Source: Ignavibacteriales bacterium (GTDB taxonomy: Bacteria; Bacteroidota; Ignavibacteria; Ignavibacteriales; Ignavibacteriaceae). From it: a stretch of DNA of 64,000 nucleotides. The position numbers and the translations under genes are program-made. The stretch covers positions 1 to 64,000 of the forward strand of contig JADJIA010000002.1 of assembly GCA_016707285.1 (NCBI GenBank). Reading direction: 5' to 3'. Positions 34,053-41,832 of the stretch are shown here, piece after piece. The notes beneath the pieces are model-generated. The model did no database searches. It was not told the DNA's origin and was given only the letters and a program-made list of their open reading frames with translations. The first letter of the stretch is position 1; each line of letters starts with the position of its first letter.

Positions 34053-36191
34053 TTGAAGTTTTTTGTTAATTCGATTCTTTACAGTTATTCGCAGATACTT
34101 TTTTCGAACAGAAGATGGCTTGGGGCTTTGGTGCTCGGAGCCACCTTCGTTTCTCCAAAAATAGGTCTGATGTCGCTGCTTGGGGTTCTTATCAGTAATT
34201 ACTCCGCTCATTTATTGAAGTTTGAGACATCGAAGATAGAATCGGGATTCTACGGTTTTAATGGAATCCTTTTTGGAGCTGCAACTGTTTATTACTACCA
34301 GTTGTCGCCACTCTTTCTTTTGTTGATTCCGCTTTTTATAGTGATTACTTTTTTGATAGCGGCAGTTCTTGAGAATCATCTCGCAGTTACTTTTAACCTG
34401 CCGGGTCTCAGCCTTCCTTTTATAATCTCGCTGTTTATTTATTTGATATTTCTTTCAAACTATCAGGATCTTCAATATGCTGTGAATGCAACAGATGAGA
34501 AGATGTTTTCGTTTCTTCCGTTGATGGTTAAGAACTTTTTCAAATCACTGGCTCTTATATATTTTCAGCCAAATATTCTCACAGGGATAGTGATTGCTGT
34601 GGGACTTCTGATCTTTTCCCGAGCACTTTTTGTGTTGAGCATCTCCTCTTATCTGATCTCAGGAGTTGTGCTTCAAGCTATTCTCCCTCAGCAGGCGGAG
34701 AGTTTAATGGTTCTCGTGGGATTTAATTCGATTCTTACTGCGTTTGCACTTGGTGGAAGTCTTGTTCTCCCTTCGGGAAAAAGTTTTATGCTTGCGATGC
34801 TTGCCACTCCGCTGGTTGTTATATTTACGGGATTCTTCTCTGTGCTTTTAACAAAATCGGGACTTCCGGTCCTGGTGTTACCTTTTAATTTTATTACCCT
34901 GGCAACAATTTACAGCTTAAAATTCAGAAAGGATCAGACAGAGTTGGTTCTTCTCTATTTTAAGCCCGGATCACCCGAAGAAAATCTTTATTTCCACCAA
35001 AACAAACAATCAAGGTTTGAGAATTTTAAATTTTTCTTCCCTGAATTGCCGGTTTGGGGTGAGTGGACAGTTTCTCAGGCGCATGACGGAGAATACACCC
35101 ACAAAGACAAATGGCGTTATGCCTGGGATTTCATATTAACCGAAAACGGGAAACAATACGAAAACGAAGGTGATTTGGTGGAAGACTATTTTTGTTACGG
35201 TTTGCCCGTGTGTTCTCCTCTTTCGGGGAAGGTTGTAACAGTTGTTGACGGAATTCCCGACAATACTATTGGTGAAGCCAATATCGAAAAAAACTGGGGG
35301 AACACGATAATAATTGACCATAGTGAAGGTCTTTTTTCGGCACTGTCTCACTTAAAACCGGGTTCGATAAAAGTAAAAGAAGGCGAAATAGTTGATAAGG
35401 GGGATATTATAGCGGCCTGTGGAAACAGCGGCAGATCGCCATATCCACACCTTCATTTCCAGTTTCAGACCGATGATACAATCGGCGGATTTACACATAA
35501 ATTCCCGTTTGCATTTTATCTCGAAAAAAGAGATGAAAAACTTGAACTCAAGACTTTTGACTATCCTGTGGTGGATTCAGTTGTACAAAACCTTGAAAAA
35601 CACAAACTCCTTGCAAAGGCATTTGAGTTTAAACTTGGAGAATCGTACCGGTTTAAATATAAACTGGATGGGAAAACAATTGATGAAGAATGGACTGTGA
35701 AAATAGATATTTACAACGCAAAGTATATTGAGTCGAGTGCCGGCGGTTTTGCATATATTTACAATTCCGGTAAAGTTTTCTACTTTAGCAGTTTTACAGG
35801 AAACAAAAACTGTTCACTCTATTATTTTTATCTTTCGGCGATGCAGGCTCCATTAAGTTTCCACGAAGATCTTGAGTGGGAAGATTCATACAGCGTGGCA
35901 GAATTGCCCACAGGCTTTGTTCGTTATCTTTCCGAATTTTTTATATTTTTTGGAAGTTTTCTTTCGGCAAGTGGCAAATTCAGATACAAAAAAGATGAAG
36001 ATAAAAATTCTATAGTTCTGGAAAGTGAGATTTTTCTGCATGGTAAAAATCTCTTTTCCTGGTATGGTAAAGATTTTAAAACCTCCGTTAATATAAACAC
36101 CGATGGAATCATCGATTGGTTCAGTTTCAAAAATGGAGATGATGAAGAAGTGTTTGTTAAAAGAATTAAAAAAGAAGAGGAAACAGGATGA
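34053..36191 (+). CDS. Urea-transporter-like membrane domain fused to an M23 peptidase-like domain
   Basis: The 712-residue protein has ten or so hydrophobic segments in residues 10-300 in the arrangement of urea transporters, with the twofold-related 'SGFYGFNGILFGAA' and 'VGFNSILTAFALGGS'. A periplasmic LytM/M23 domain at about 355-490 follows: 'THKDKWRYAWDF', 'CYGLPVCSPLSGKVV', 'WGNTIIIDH', 'ALSHLKPGS', and 'YPHLHFQF' with the H-x-H pair. The first metal His at the H-x3-D spacing is replaced by Arg, but a His four residues earlier may serve. A beta-rich tail of 220 residues follows. The start is TTG with AAGGA upstream; it follows the decarboxylase by ten bases and ends in an ATGA overlap. 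Confidence 0.8.
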   Translation: MKFFVNSILYSYSQILFSNRRWLGALVLGATFVSPKIGLMSLLGVLISNYSAHLLKFETSKIESGFYGFNGILFGAATVYYYQLSPLFLLLIPLFIVITFLIAAVLENHLAVTFNLPGLSLPFIISLFIYLIFLSNYQDLQYAVNATDEKMFSFLPLMVKNFFKSLALIYFQPNILTGIVIAVGLLIFSRALFVLSISSYLISGVVLQAILPQQAESLMVLVGFNSILTAFALGGSLVLPSGKSFMLAMLATPLVVIFTGFFSVLLTKSGLPVLVLPFNFITLATIYSLKFRKDQTELVLLYFKPGSPEENLYFHQNKQSRFENFKFFFPELPVWGEWTVSQAHDGEYTHKDKWRYAWDFILTENGKQYENEGDLVEDYFCYGLPVCSPLSGKVVTVVDGIPDNTIGEANIEKNWGNTIIIDHSEGLFSALSHLKPGSIKVKEGEIVDKGDIIAACGNSGRSPYPHLHFQFQTDDTIGGFTHKFPFAFYLEKRDEKLELKTFDYPVVDSVVQNLEKHKLLAKAFEFKLGESYRFKYKLDGKTIDEEWTVKIDIYNAKYIESSAGGFAYIYNSGKVFYFSSFTGNKNCSLYYFYLSAMQAPLSFHEDLEWEDSYSVAELPTGFVRYLSEFFIFFGSFLSASGKFRYKKDEDKNSIVLESEIFLHGKNLFSWYGKDFKTSVNINTDGIIDWFSFKNGDDEEVFVKRIKKEEETG

Positions 36192-36862
36192 AAAAATTTG
36201 CTGCTTTAAGCATAACAGCAATAGTCATAATTGTGGGCTTTTTTGCTGTTGATATCATCTCACAAGTGCCAAAAGACCTTAAATGGGCATTTAATCAGTC
36301 GATAGACCTCGAAAAAGAGGGAAAATTCAAAGAGGCAATTGCCGTTTTGGACGAGTTTTATGCACAAAATAAAACCAATTACCTGTTGAATCTACGACTT
36401 GGATATCTTCACTTTCAGGATACCGCGTTTACAAAATCGATTTCATTTTATGAGGCAGCGGTTAAATTAAGCCCCGCGAGTGTAGAAGCCAGACTGGGTT
36501 TGCGCCTCCCTTATGTTAAAAATAATCAATGGGCAAAAGTTGAGGAACTCTACAATCAGATTCTGAAACTTGATCCAAATAACAAAGAGGCAAATCTGCG
36601 TCTTGGTCAGATGTATTACTATAATGGACTCGAAAAATTTAAGGAATCGTTCAACAAGGCAAAACCACTTTGGGAGAAATCGAAAGTTTATCTTGAAAAG
36701 GTTCTTAATCCATATCCATCAGACTACGAGGCAAATCTCGCTTATGGTTATACAATGTATGCACTTGGATACAACGACAAAGCAAGGGCAAGCTTTAACA
36801 ATGTCTTGATGATAAGTAAGGGTGACACTCTTGCAATTCAGGGGCTGGGTCTTATTAAATGA
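36188..36862 (+). CDS. TPR-repeat protein, exported or membrane-anchored
   Basis: The 224-residue product has an N-terminal helix (FAALSITAIVIIVGFFAVDII) that is a signal or anchor, then about five tetratricopeptide repeats ('ALNQSIDLEKEGKFKEAIAV'-like units through 'ALGYNDKARASFNNVLMIS'). TPR domains hold protein partners. It overlaps both neighbours by ATGA (36188-36191 and 36859-36862), so it is made in a fixed ratio with the transporter-peptidase and the barrel protein. Confidence 0.8.
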   Translation: MKKFAALSITAIVIIVGFFAVDIISQVPKDLKWAFNQSIDLEKEGKFKEAIAVLDEFYAQNKTNYLLNLRLGYLHFQDTAFTKSISFYEAAVKLSPASVEARLGLRLPYVKNNQWAKVEELYNQILKLDPNNKEANLRLGQMYYYNGLEKFKESFNKAKPLWEKSKVYLEKVLNPYPSDYEANLAYGYTMYALGYNDKARASFNNVLMISKGDTLAIQGLGLIK

Positions 36863-37692
36863 GAAAAACAACATTTATTATTCTTCTGATGTTCTCGGGG
36901 ATATATGCAGATTCACTTCAGGTTTACACTTCCATTTATGGAACTTACGGGAGTTATTCAGATGGAACTGTTTCAAAATCAGGTTCGGCTTATGTAACGC
37001 TTGGATTAAACTACAGACATCATCTTACTCTTGGATACGACTATCTTAATAAAGATGCAGGATCGTGGAATTACAATCAGCAGCTTGGTACAACAGGTGC
37101 AACTCTCAATTATGATCCGTTTTATGTGAAAGCATCTTATGGACACATAAAAGGGAAATATGATGATACAACAGGCTACATTTCTTACGATTATCTTAAT
37201 ATTTACAGTGCCGAGCTGTTATATCGTGTAGATGCATTTTATTTTGGTGCCGGCGTGAATCATCTCTACCTGAACGGTTTCGAAAAGAGAAGTGTAAATA
37301 CTTATCTGGCGAGAATCGACTATTACGGCGGTTATACCTGGTATCTTTCTGTTCGTCCAACATTCACCATGCTCTCAACCGACAATGCTGTTGGAGGGGG
37401 AAATGGCGGAAAAAACAAAAGGAATCTTTTTTCGGTTGGGATGAAGTTTAATTATCTGCTCACCCCGGGTTGGGTTGCAAAAGTTGGAGGATCGTTTGGC
37501 AGCAGAGCCTACTACTACGACAACGACCTTTTCACAATTTATAACCAGGATGAGACCCAGAAAATGATGCTTTCAGCCGGGATTGAGTACTGGCCTTCAT
37601 GGAGAGTTCTAATTAATTTGGGATATCAGCATAATCAATTTGATGGTTACGATGTAAATTATTTAATTGCAGGTGTAAAAATTAGCTGGTAG
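36859..37692 (+). CDS. Outer-membrane beta-barrel protein, YaiO-like
   Basis: The 277-residue protein has a signal peptide (KTTFIILLMFSGIYADS) and about a dozen amphipathic strands with many aromatic residues ('YVTLGLNYRHHLTLGYDYL', 'VLINLGYQHNQFDGYDVNYL'), ending 'VKISW' with a terminal aromatic. The arrangement after a TPR gene fits the YaiO family of outer-membrane barrels. It is the likely outer-membrane part of the operon. A channel or anchor role is inferred. Confidence 0.72.
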   Translation: MRKTTFIILLMFSGIYADSLQVYTSIYGTYGSYSDGTVSKSGSAYVTLGLNYRHHLTLGYDYLNKDAGSWNYNQQLGTTGATLNYDPFYVKASYGHIKGKYDDTTGYISYDYLNIYSAELLYRVDAFYFGAGVNHLYLNGFEKRSVNTYLARIDYYGGYTWYLSVRPTFTMLSTDNAVGGGNGGKNKRNLFSVGMKFNYLLTPGWVAKVGGSFGSRAYYYDNDLFTIYNQDETQKMMLSAGIEYWPSWRVLINLGYQHNQFDGYDVNYLIAGVKISW

Positions 37693-37696
37693 TCAA

Positions 37697-38587
37697 ATCA
37701 AAATATTAATAACCGGAGCAGGTGGTTTCTTTGGGCAGGCTCTATTGCCTGAACTTGTAAGAGACCACACCGTTCATGCAATTTATCATAAAACCCCAAT
37801 GTTTCTCCCCCCGTGCGATTTTTCTGTCGCAGACATCAGGGAGGAGGAAGTTCTTTCACCAATTTTTGCGAAATTTCAACCTGAAATGGTTCTGCATCTC
37901 GCGGGAATTACCGCTGTCTCTCATGCTTTGGCTATAACAGAGGATGATGTAAAAGCCATAAATGTTACTGCTTCAGGAACACTCGCCAAACTTTCCCAAA
38001 AATTTTCAGCAAAAATAATATATACTTCCACCGATCTCGTCTATTCAGGCAGTGAAGGCGGAATGGTGAAAGAGGATGGGAAACTTGAACCACTCTCTCT
38101 TTATGCCTCAACCAAACTTGAAGGTGAGACTGCCGTGAGGGAATCAACCAATGATTTTTTGATCCTTCGACTCGCTTTGATGTATGGATTTTCCAAGGGG
38201 AAGGTTAAATCCTTTTTTCAGGAAGCGTACAACAAGGTAAAGTCGGGACAAAAGGTTGTTCTGTTTAATGATCAATACAGGTCTTCATTGTCAGTTCTGG
38301 ATGCTGCAAGGATGATGAAAAAACTGATAACCTCCCAACACGCATATAAATTGCTGAATTTTGGTTCCGCAGAACGCACCTCGCGGGCACAACTTTTTAG
38401 TCGTTTTGTTCAAAAGGCCGGGCTTGATGAAAGGCTGCTTGAAATTCGTTCACTGAAAGAATTTCCAAATCTCCCGCAGGTTGAAGATGTTTCATTGGAT
38501 GTTTCAATATTGGTTTCAATGGGAATCACACCGATGCCGGTTGAAAAGTCAATAGATGAAACAGTTAAAAATTTACCTAATTCCTGA
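37697..38587 (+). CDS. RmlD-like NAD(P)-dependent sugar nucleotide reductase
   Basis: The protein is a short-chain dehydrogenase of the dTDP-4-dehydrorhamnose reductase type: 'KILITGAGGFFGQ' at the start, 'VLHLAGITAVSHA', 'IIYTSTDLVYSG', 'YASTKLEGETAVR' (Y-x3-K) and 'LILRLALMYG'. The glycine-rich NAD motif lies before the first conventional start codon (TTG at 37745). Upstream codons back to the stop at 37676 contain no ATG, GTG or TTG; ATC at 37697 would give 'xKILITG', the family's usual start. A rare ATC start or coupled re-initiation after the TAG at 37690 is therefore likely. It follows the barrel gene with no gap. Confidence 0.78.
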   Translation: MKILITGAGGFFGQALLPELVRDHTVHAIYHKTPMFLPPCDFSVADIREEEVLSPIFAKFQPEMVLHLAGITAVSHALAITEDDVKAINVTASGTLAKLSQKFSAKIIYTSTDLVYSGSEGGMVKEDGKLEPLSLYASTKLEGETAVRESTNDFLILRLALMYGFSKGKVKSFFQEAYNKVKSGQKVVLFNDQYRSSLSVLDAARMMKKLITSQHAYKLLNFGSAERTSRAQLFSRFVQKAGLDERLLEIRSLKEFPNLPQVEDVSLDVSILVSMGITPMPVEKSIDETVKNLPNS

Positions 38588-38661
38588 CTCACAAAAGTTT
38601 CATTTTTCCAGTTCCATTGTTATTACGATATTGCGATTTGAATAAAATCCAAGGATTATAG

Positions 38662-39525
38662 ATGAACCCGCATGAACAATTATTGGGAGCCCACACCTCA
38701 ATTCAGGGTGGAGTTACCGCCTCAATTCCCCTTGCAGAGAAACTTGGTTTTTCGGCAATGCAAATTTTCACAAAAAACAATAATCGTTGGAGTGCACCCC
38801 CTCTTAAGGAGGAGGAAGCCGTTAAATTTAAAGAAGAGCTGGCAAAAACAGGGATAAAGTTTGTGATGGCTCACGATTCATATCTGATTAATCTCGGCGC
38901 ACCATCGGATGAGATGTTTAACAAGTCTGTGGATGCCATGGTGGACGAACTTCAGAGATGTGAGATGTTGGGGATACCACAACTCAATTTCCATCCGGGG
39001 GCTCACCTTGGTGAAGGGGAGGATTTTGGCGTAAAGAGGATTGCCTCGGCACTCAACATTATTCACGACAGAACTCCCGGATTTAAAGTTAAAAGCATGA
39101 TAGAACTGACAGCGGGGCAGGGCTCGGCAATCGGTTACAAATTTGAACATGCAAGGGATATTATCGCCTTAGTGAGAGAACAGGAAAGAATGTCGGTTTG
39201 TATCGATACTGCTCATATTTTTGCTGCCGGATATGACATCAAAGAGCCGGAAAAATATGAAACAGTGATTCTTGATTTTGACAGGATAATTGGTCTCGAC
39301 CGCCTTCAGGCATTCCACTTTAACGACAGCAAAAAGCCCCTCGGCAGCAGAGTTGATCGACATGAAAACATCGGTGACGGGTTCATCGGACTTGAGGGTT
39401 TTAGGAATCTCCTGAACGACAAAAGACTTCTGCATATTCCCAAAATACTCGAAACCCCCAAAGGCAAAGAACAACTCGAAGACCTTGAAAATCTCAGGAG
39501 GCTAAGGGAATTGATAGAGGATTGA
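38662..39525 (+). CDS. nfo: Endonuclease IV (AP endonuclease)
   Basis: Nfo cuts DNA 5' to abasic sites in base-excision repair. The 287-residue protein has the full family pattern: 'LGAHTSIQGGV' at the N-terminus, 'LNFHPGAHLGEG', 'MIELTAGQGSAIGYKFE', 'SVCIDTAHIFAAGYDI', 'FHFNDSKKPLGSRVDRHENIGDG' parts, with the His, Asp and Glu residues of the three-zinc site. AAGGA ten bases before the ATG supports the start. It is monocistronic and is followed by a repeat-rich gap. Confidence 0.96.
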   Translation: MNPHEQLLGAHTSIQGGVTASIPLAEKLGFSAMQIFTKNNNRWSAPPLKEEEAVKFKEELAKTGIKFVMAHDSYLINLGAPSDEMFNKSVDAMVDELQRCEMLGIPQLNFHPGAHLGEGEDFGVKRIASALNIIHDRTPGFKVKSMIELTAGQGSAIGYKFEHARDIIALVREQERMSVCIDTAHIFAAGYDIKEPEKYETVILDFDRIIGLDRLQAFHFNDSKKPLGSRVDRHENIGDGFIGLEGFRNLLNDKRLLHIPKILETPKGKEQLEDLENLRRLRELIED

Positions 39526-39544
39526 TGGCGATGTGGATGTTAAA

Positions 39545-39688
39545 ATGGAACGCGGATTTCACGGATTTAACACAGATGGCCACGGATGTGAGAAAGGGGA
39601 CGCAGATACACGCAGATTAAACGGAGTTACGCAGAGGGGATTGCCTGAATCAGGATTTACTATATTCGAGGATTTCACACGGATGGTA
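39545..39688. repeat. Dispersed 'CACGGAT' repeat, copy 3
   Basis: Contains GCGGATTTCACGGATTTAAC, CACAGATGGCCACGGATG, ACACGCAGATTAAACGGAG and TTACGCAGAGGGG, the last two in the same order as in copies 1 and 4. A 61-codon open frame here is not a gene. Confidence 0.78.
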
Positions 39689-39758
39689 TTTGAGCACCTT
39701 GTGGCACAAAGTGGCTAAAACAGACTAAAAATAATACCTGATACCTAATAATTAATAA

Positions 39759-41189
39759 TTAAATAGGGTTTTTATCTCCTTCGGGGATGGCAACATAAGG
39801 ATTAAAGTGGGCGAGGTTTTCAAATTTGGTGTATTCGTGTTGAAAACGGAGTTTTACATCGCCGACGGGTCCGTTTCTGTGTTTTGCAATGATCACTTCG
39901 GCGATCCCTTTAAGGGAATTACCATCAGTATCCACTTCCTTCCCGTAATATTCAGGTCTGTGAATAAACATCACCACATCCGCATCCTGCTCGATTGAAC
40001 CCGATTCACGAAGATCGGAGAGCATCGGTTTTTTGTCAACTCTTTTTTCCGATTCACGATTTAACTGCGAAAGTGCGATTATTGGAATGTCGAGGTCTTT
40101 TGCCAGTCCTTTAAGTGATCGGGAGATCATTGAAATTTCCCTCTCACGGCTCTCGGAATCGTTATGCCCCTGCATCAACTGGAGATAATCGATCACTATT
40201 AATTTAATTCCATATTCCGATTTTAATCTTCTTGATTTTGCTCTGATTTCAAGGACTGTTTGTCCGGGAACATCATCAATATAAATTGGCGCATCAGCGA
40301 GTTTTGCACCATATTTTGCAAGTCTTGCGCTGTCATCCGGGCTCATTCTGCCTTTCCTGATAACTTGTCCCGATATTTTTGCCTCCCCACAAATAAGACG
40401 GGTTACGAGCTGGGTTGTCGCCATTTCAAGCGAAAAAACAGCAACAGGAAGTTTAAAATCGACTGCTGCGTTTCTTGCAAAAGCAAGCGCGAGCGCCGTT
40501 TTCCCCATTGAAGGTCGAGCTGCAAGAATAATAAGATCAGAGTTTTGGAACCCGCCAAGCATTTCATCAAGGTCGTAGAATCCTGTTGGAACGCCCACAA
40601 CTCCGGCGGCGTTTCGTGTATGAACAATCTCGATATACTCCATGGTCTGGGTAACAGCTCTTTTCATATCGATATAGGTCTTTTTAGATCGGGTCTCTGA
40701 TATCTGAAAAATTTTCGATTCTGCTTCGTCAAGTATCTTAAGGGCAGTATCTTCAGCCTGATAAGCTCTGTTTGCGATACCATGAGATACAGAAATAAGA
40801 TCGCGAAGAAGTTTTTTTTCGATGAGAATTTTTAGCAGGTATTCAATATTAGCTGCAGAAGAGATATTATTACTCAATTCGGAGAGGAAGGTGAGCCCAC
40901 CAACTTCATCAAGCTTTTTAGCACGCATTAATTCATTAAAAACGGTGGAAACATCGATCGGTTCGCGTTCATTATAAAGAGTTACAATGGCAGAGAAAAT
41001 GGTTTGGTGGTTGGGCTTGTAAAACGCATCTTTGTCGATAACGGCAATTGCTTTGTTAATCGCTTCCGGGTCGATAAGGATGGCACCAATTACCAATTGT
41101 TCAATTTCAACCGAATGTGGGGGTTGAAGTGCTGCCGGTAAAAAACTGGCAATATTAAGCGCCAGTTCTTTTGTCTCTTGTTTGCTCAT
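39759..41189 (-). CDS. dnaB: Replicative DNA helicase DnaB
   Basis: DnaB unwinds DNA at the replication fork as a hexamer. The 476-residue protein has the N-terminal DnaG-binding domain ('PPHSVEIEQLVIGAIL...NHQTIFSAIVTLY') and the RecA-like C-terminal domain with Walker A 'ARPSMGKTALAL', Walker B 'IKLIVIDYLQLM', 'ALSQLNRESEKR' and 'SDLRESGSIEQDADVVMFIHR'. No intein is seen. The length is normal. It is a single gene with a short AT-rich repeat upstream. Confidence 0.97.
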   Translation of the reverse strand: MSKQETKELALNIASFLPAALQPPHSVEIEQLVIGAILIDPEAINKAIAVIDKDAFYKPNHQTIFSAIVTLYNEREPIDVSTVFNELMRAKKLDEVGGLTFLSELSNNISSAANIEYLLKILIEKKLLRDLISVSHGIANRAYQAEDTALKILDEAESKIFQISETRSKKTYIDMKRAVTQTMEYIEIVHTRNAAGVVGVPTGFYDLDEMLGGFQNSDLIILAARPSMGKTALALAFARNAAVDFKLPVAVFSLEMATTQLVTRLICGEAKISGQVIRKGRMSPDDSARLAKYGAKLADAPIYIDDVPGQTVLEIRAKSRRLKSEYGIKLIVIDYLQLMQGHNDSESREREISMISRSLKGLAKDLDIPIIALSQLNRESEKRVDKKPMLSDLRESGSIEQDADVVMFIHRPEYYGKEVDTDGNSLKGIAEVIIAKHRNGPVGDVKLRFQHEYTKFENLAHFNPYVAIPEGDKNPI

Positions 41190-41230
41190 TTCACTCGAAA
41201 ATTAAAAAAATCAGGAATCGAAAGATAAGC

Positions 41231-41270
41231 TTTAATGCAATAATGCAGTAATCCAATAATGCAATTATAG
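41231..41270. repeat. AT-rich 'CAATAAT' repeat, copy 1
   Basis: AATGCAATAATGCAGTAATC and CCAATAATGCAATTATAG; related copies are at 43704-43742 and, inverted, 44688-44724. It lies upstream of dnaB. Confidence 0.65.
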
Positions 41271-41394
41271 GGGACGCGGAAATTTTTAAACAGGGGAAAA
41301 TTTTGTTAATTTAGTGAGAAGTGTAGATATTTTTTTGTAAATTAGAATCAGACAAAAATATCCTTTTTGGATTTAACCTTAAAACCGGAACACT

Positions 41395-41781
41395 TTGGTT
41401 AAAAAAATTACAATTTCATTAATATTGGTCGTGATGACCCTGAACTATCTCAGGATAGTCGGGCCATTCTTCGATTATGCGATTAACTATGATTACATCG
41501 TTAGTGAGTTGTGTGTCGAAAAGGATGAACCTGTCAACGATTGTTGCGGAAGTTGTGTGGTTTCAGAAAATCTATCGACGGTAATTGAAGATGAGAAAGA
41601 GGATGCAACAATCCCCGGAAGAAATCAACAAAAAAGTGTTAAAGAGTTGATGCCTCATTTCCTCTTAACGGGACAAATCCCGGTGTTCAACTTCGGTTCT
41701 AAAATTCCATACCACTTTGTAATCGCCGAAAATCCGGTAAAACGAGAGCACAAACCCGACACACCACCTCCCAGAAGTTAG
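41395..41781 (+). CDS. Small Cys-containing exported protein next to the copper-type receptor
   Basis: The 128-residue protein starts at a TTG with an N-terminal helix (ITISLILVVMTLNYLRIVGP) and the pattern 'FFDYAINYDYIVSELCVEKDEPVNDCCGSC'. The 'N-Y-D-Y-I-x-x-x-L-C-V-x-x-D-x-P' with following cysteines is a pattern I know from small Bacteroidota proteins encoded before metal TonB receptors. The cysteines may bind copper. It is 39 bases before the receptor gene and probably in its operon. A copper role is inferred from the neighbour. Confidence 0.68.
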   Translation: MVKKITISLILVVMTLNYLRIVGPFFDYAINYDYIVSELCVEKDEPVNDCCGSCVVSENLSTVIEDEKEDATIPGRNQQKSVKELMPHFLLTGQIPVFNFGSKIPYHFVIAENPVKREHKPDTPPPRS

Positions 41782-41832
41782 TACTTCATTCCACTAATTG
41801 TTTTGTTTTAATAACTTAAAGTGAGGACAGGT

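Noticed and set aside
39533..39718. 61-codon frame within the repeat after nfo
   Set aside because: It is made of the dispersed non-coding repeat.
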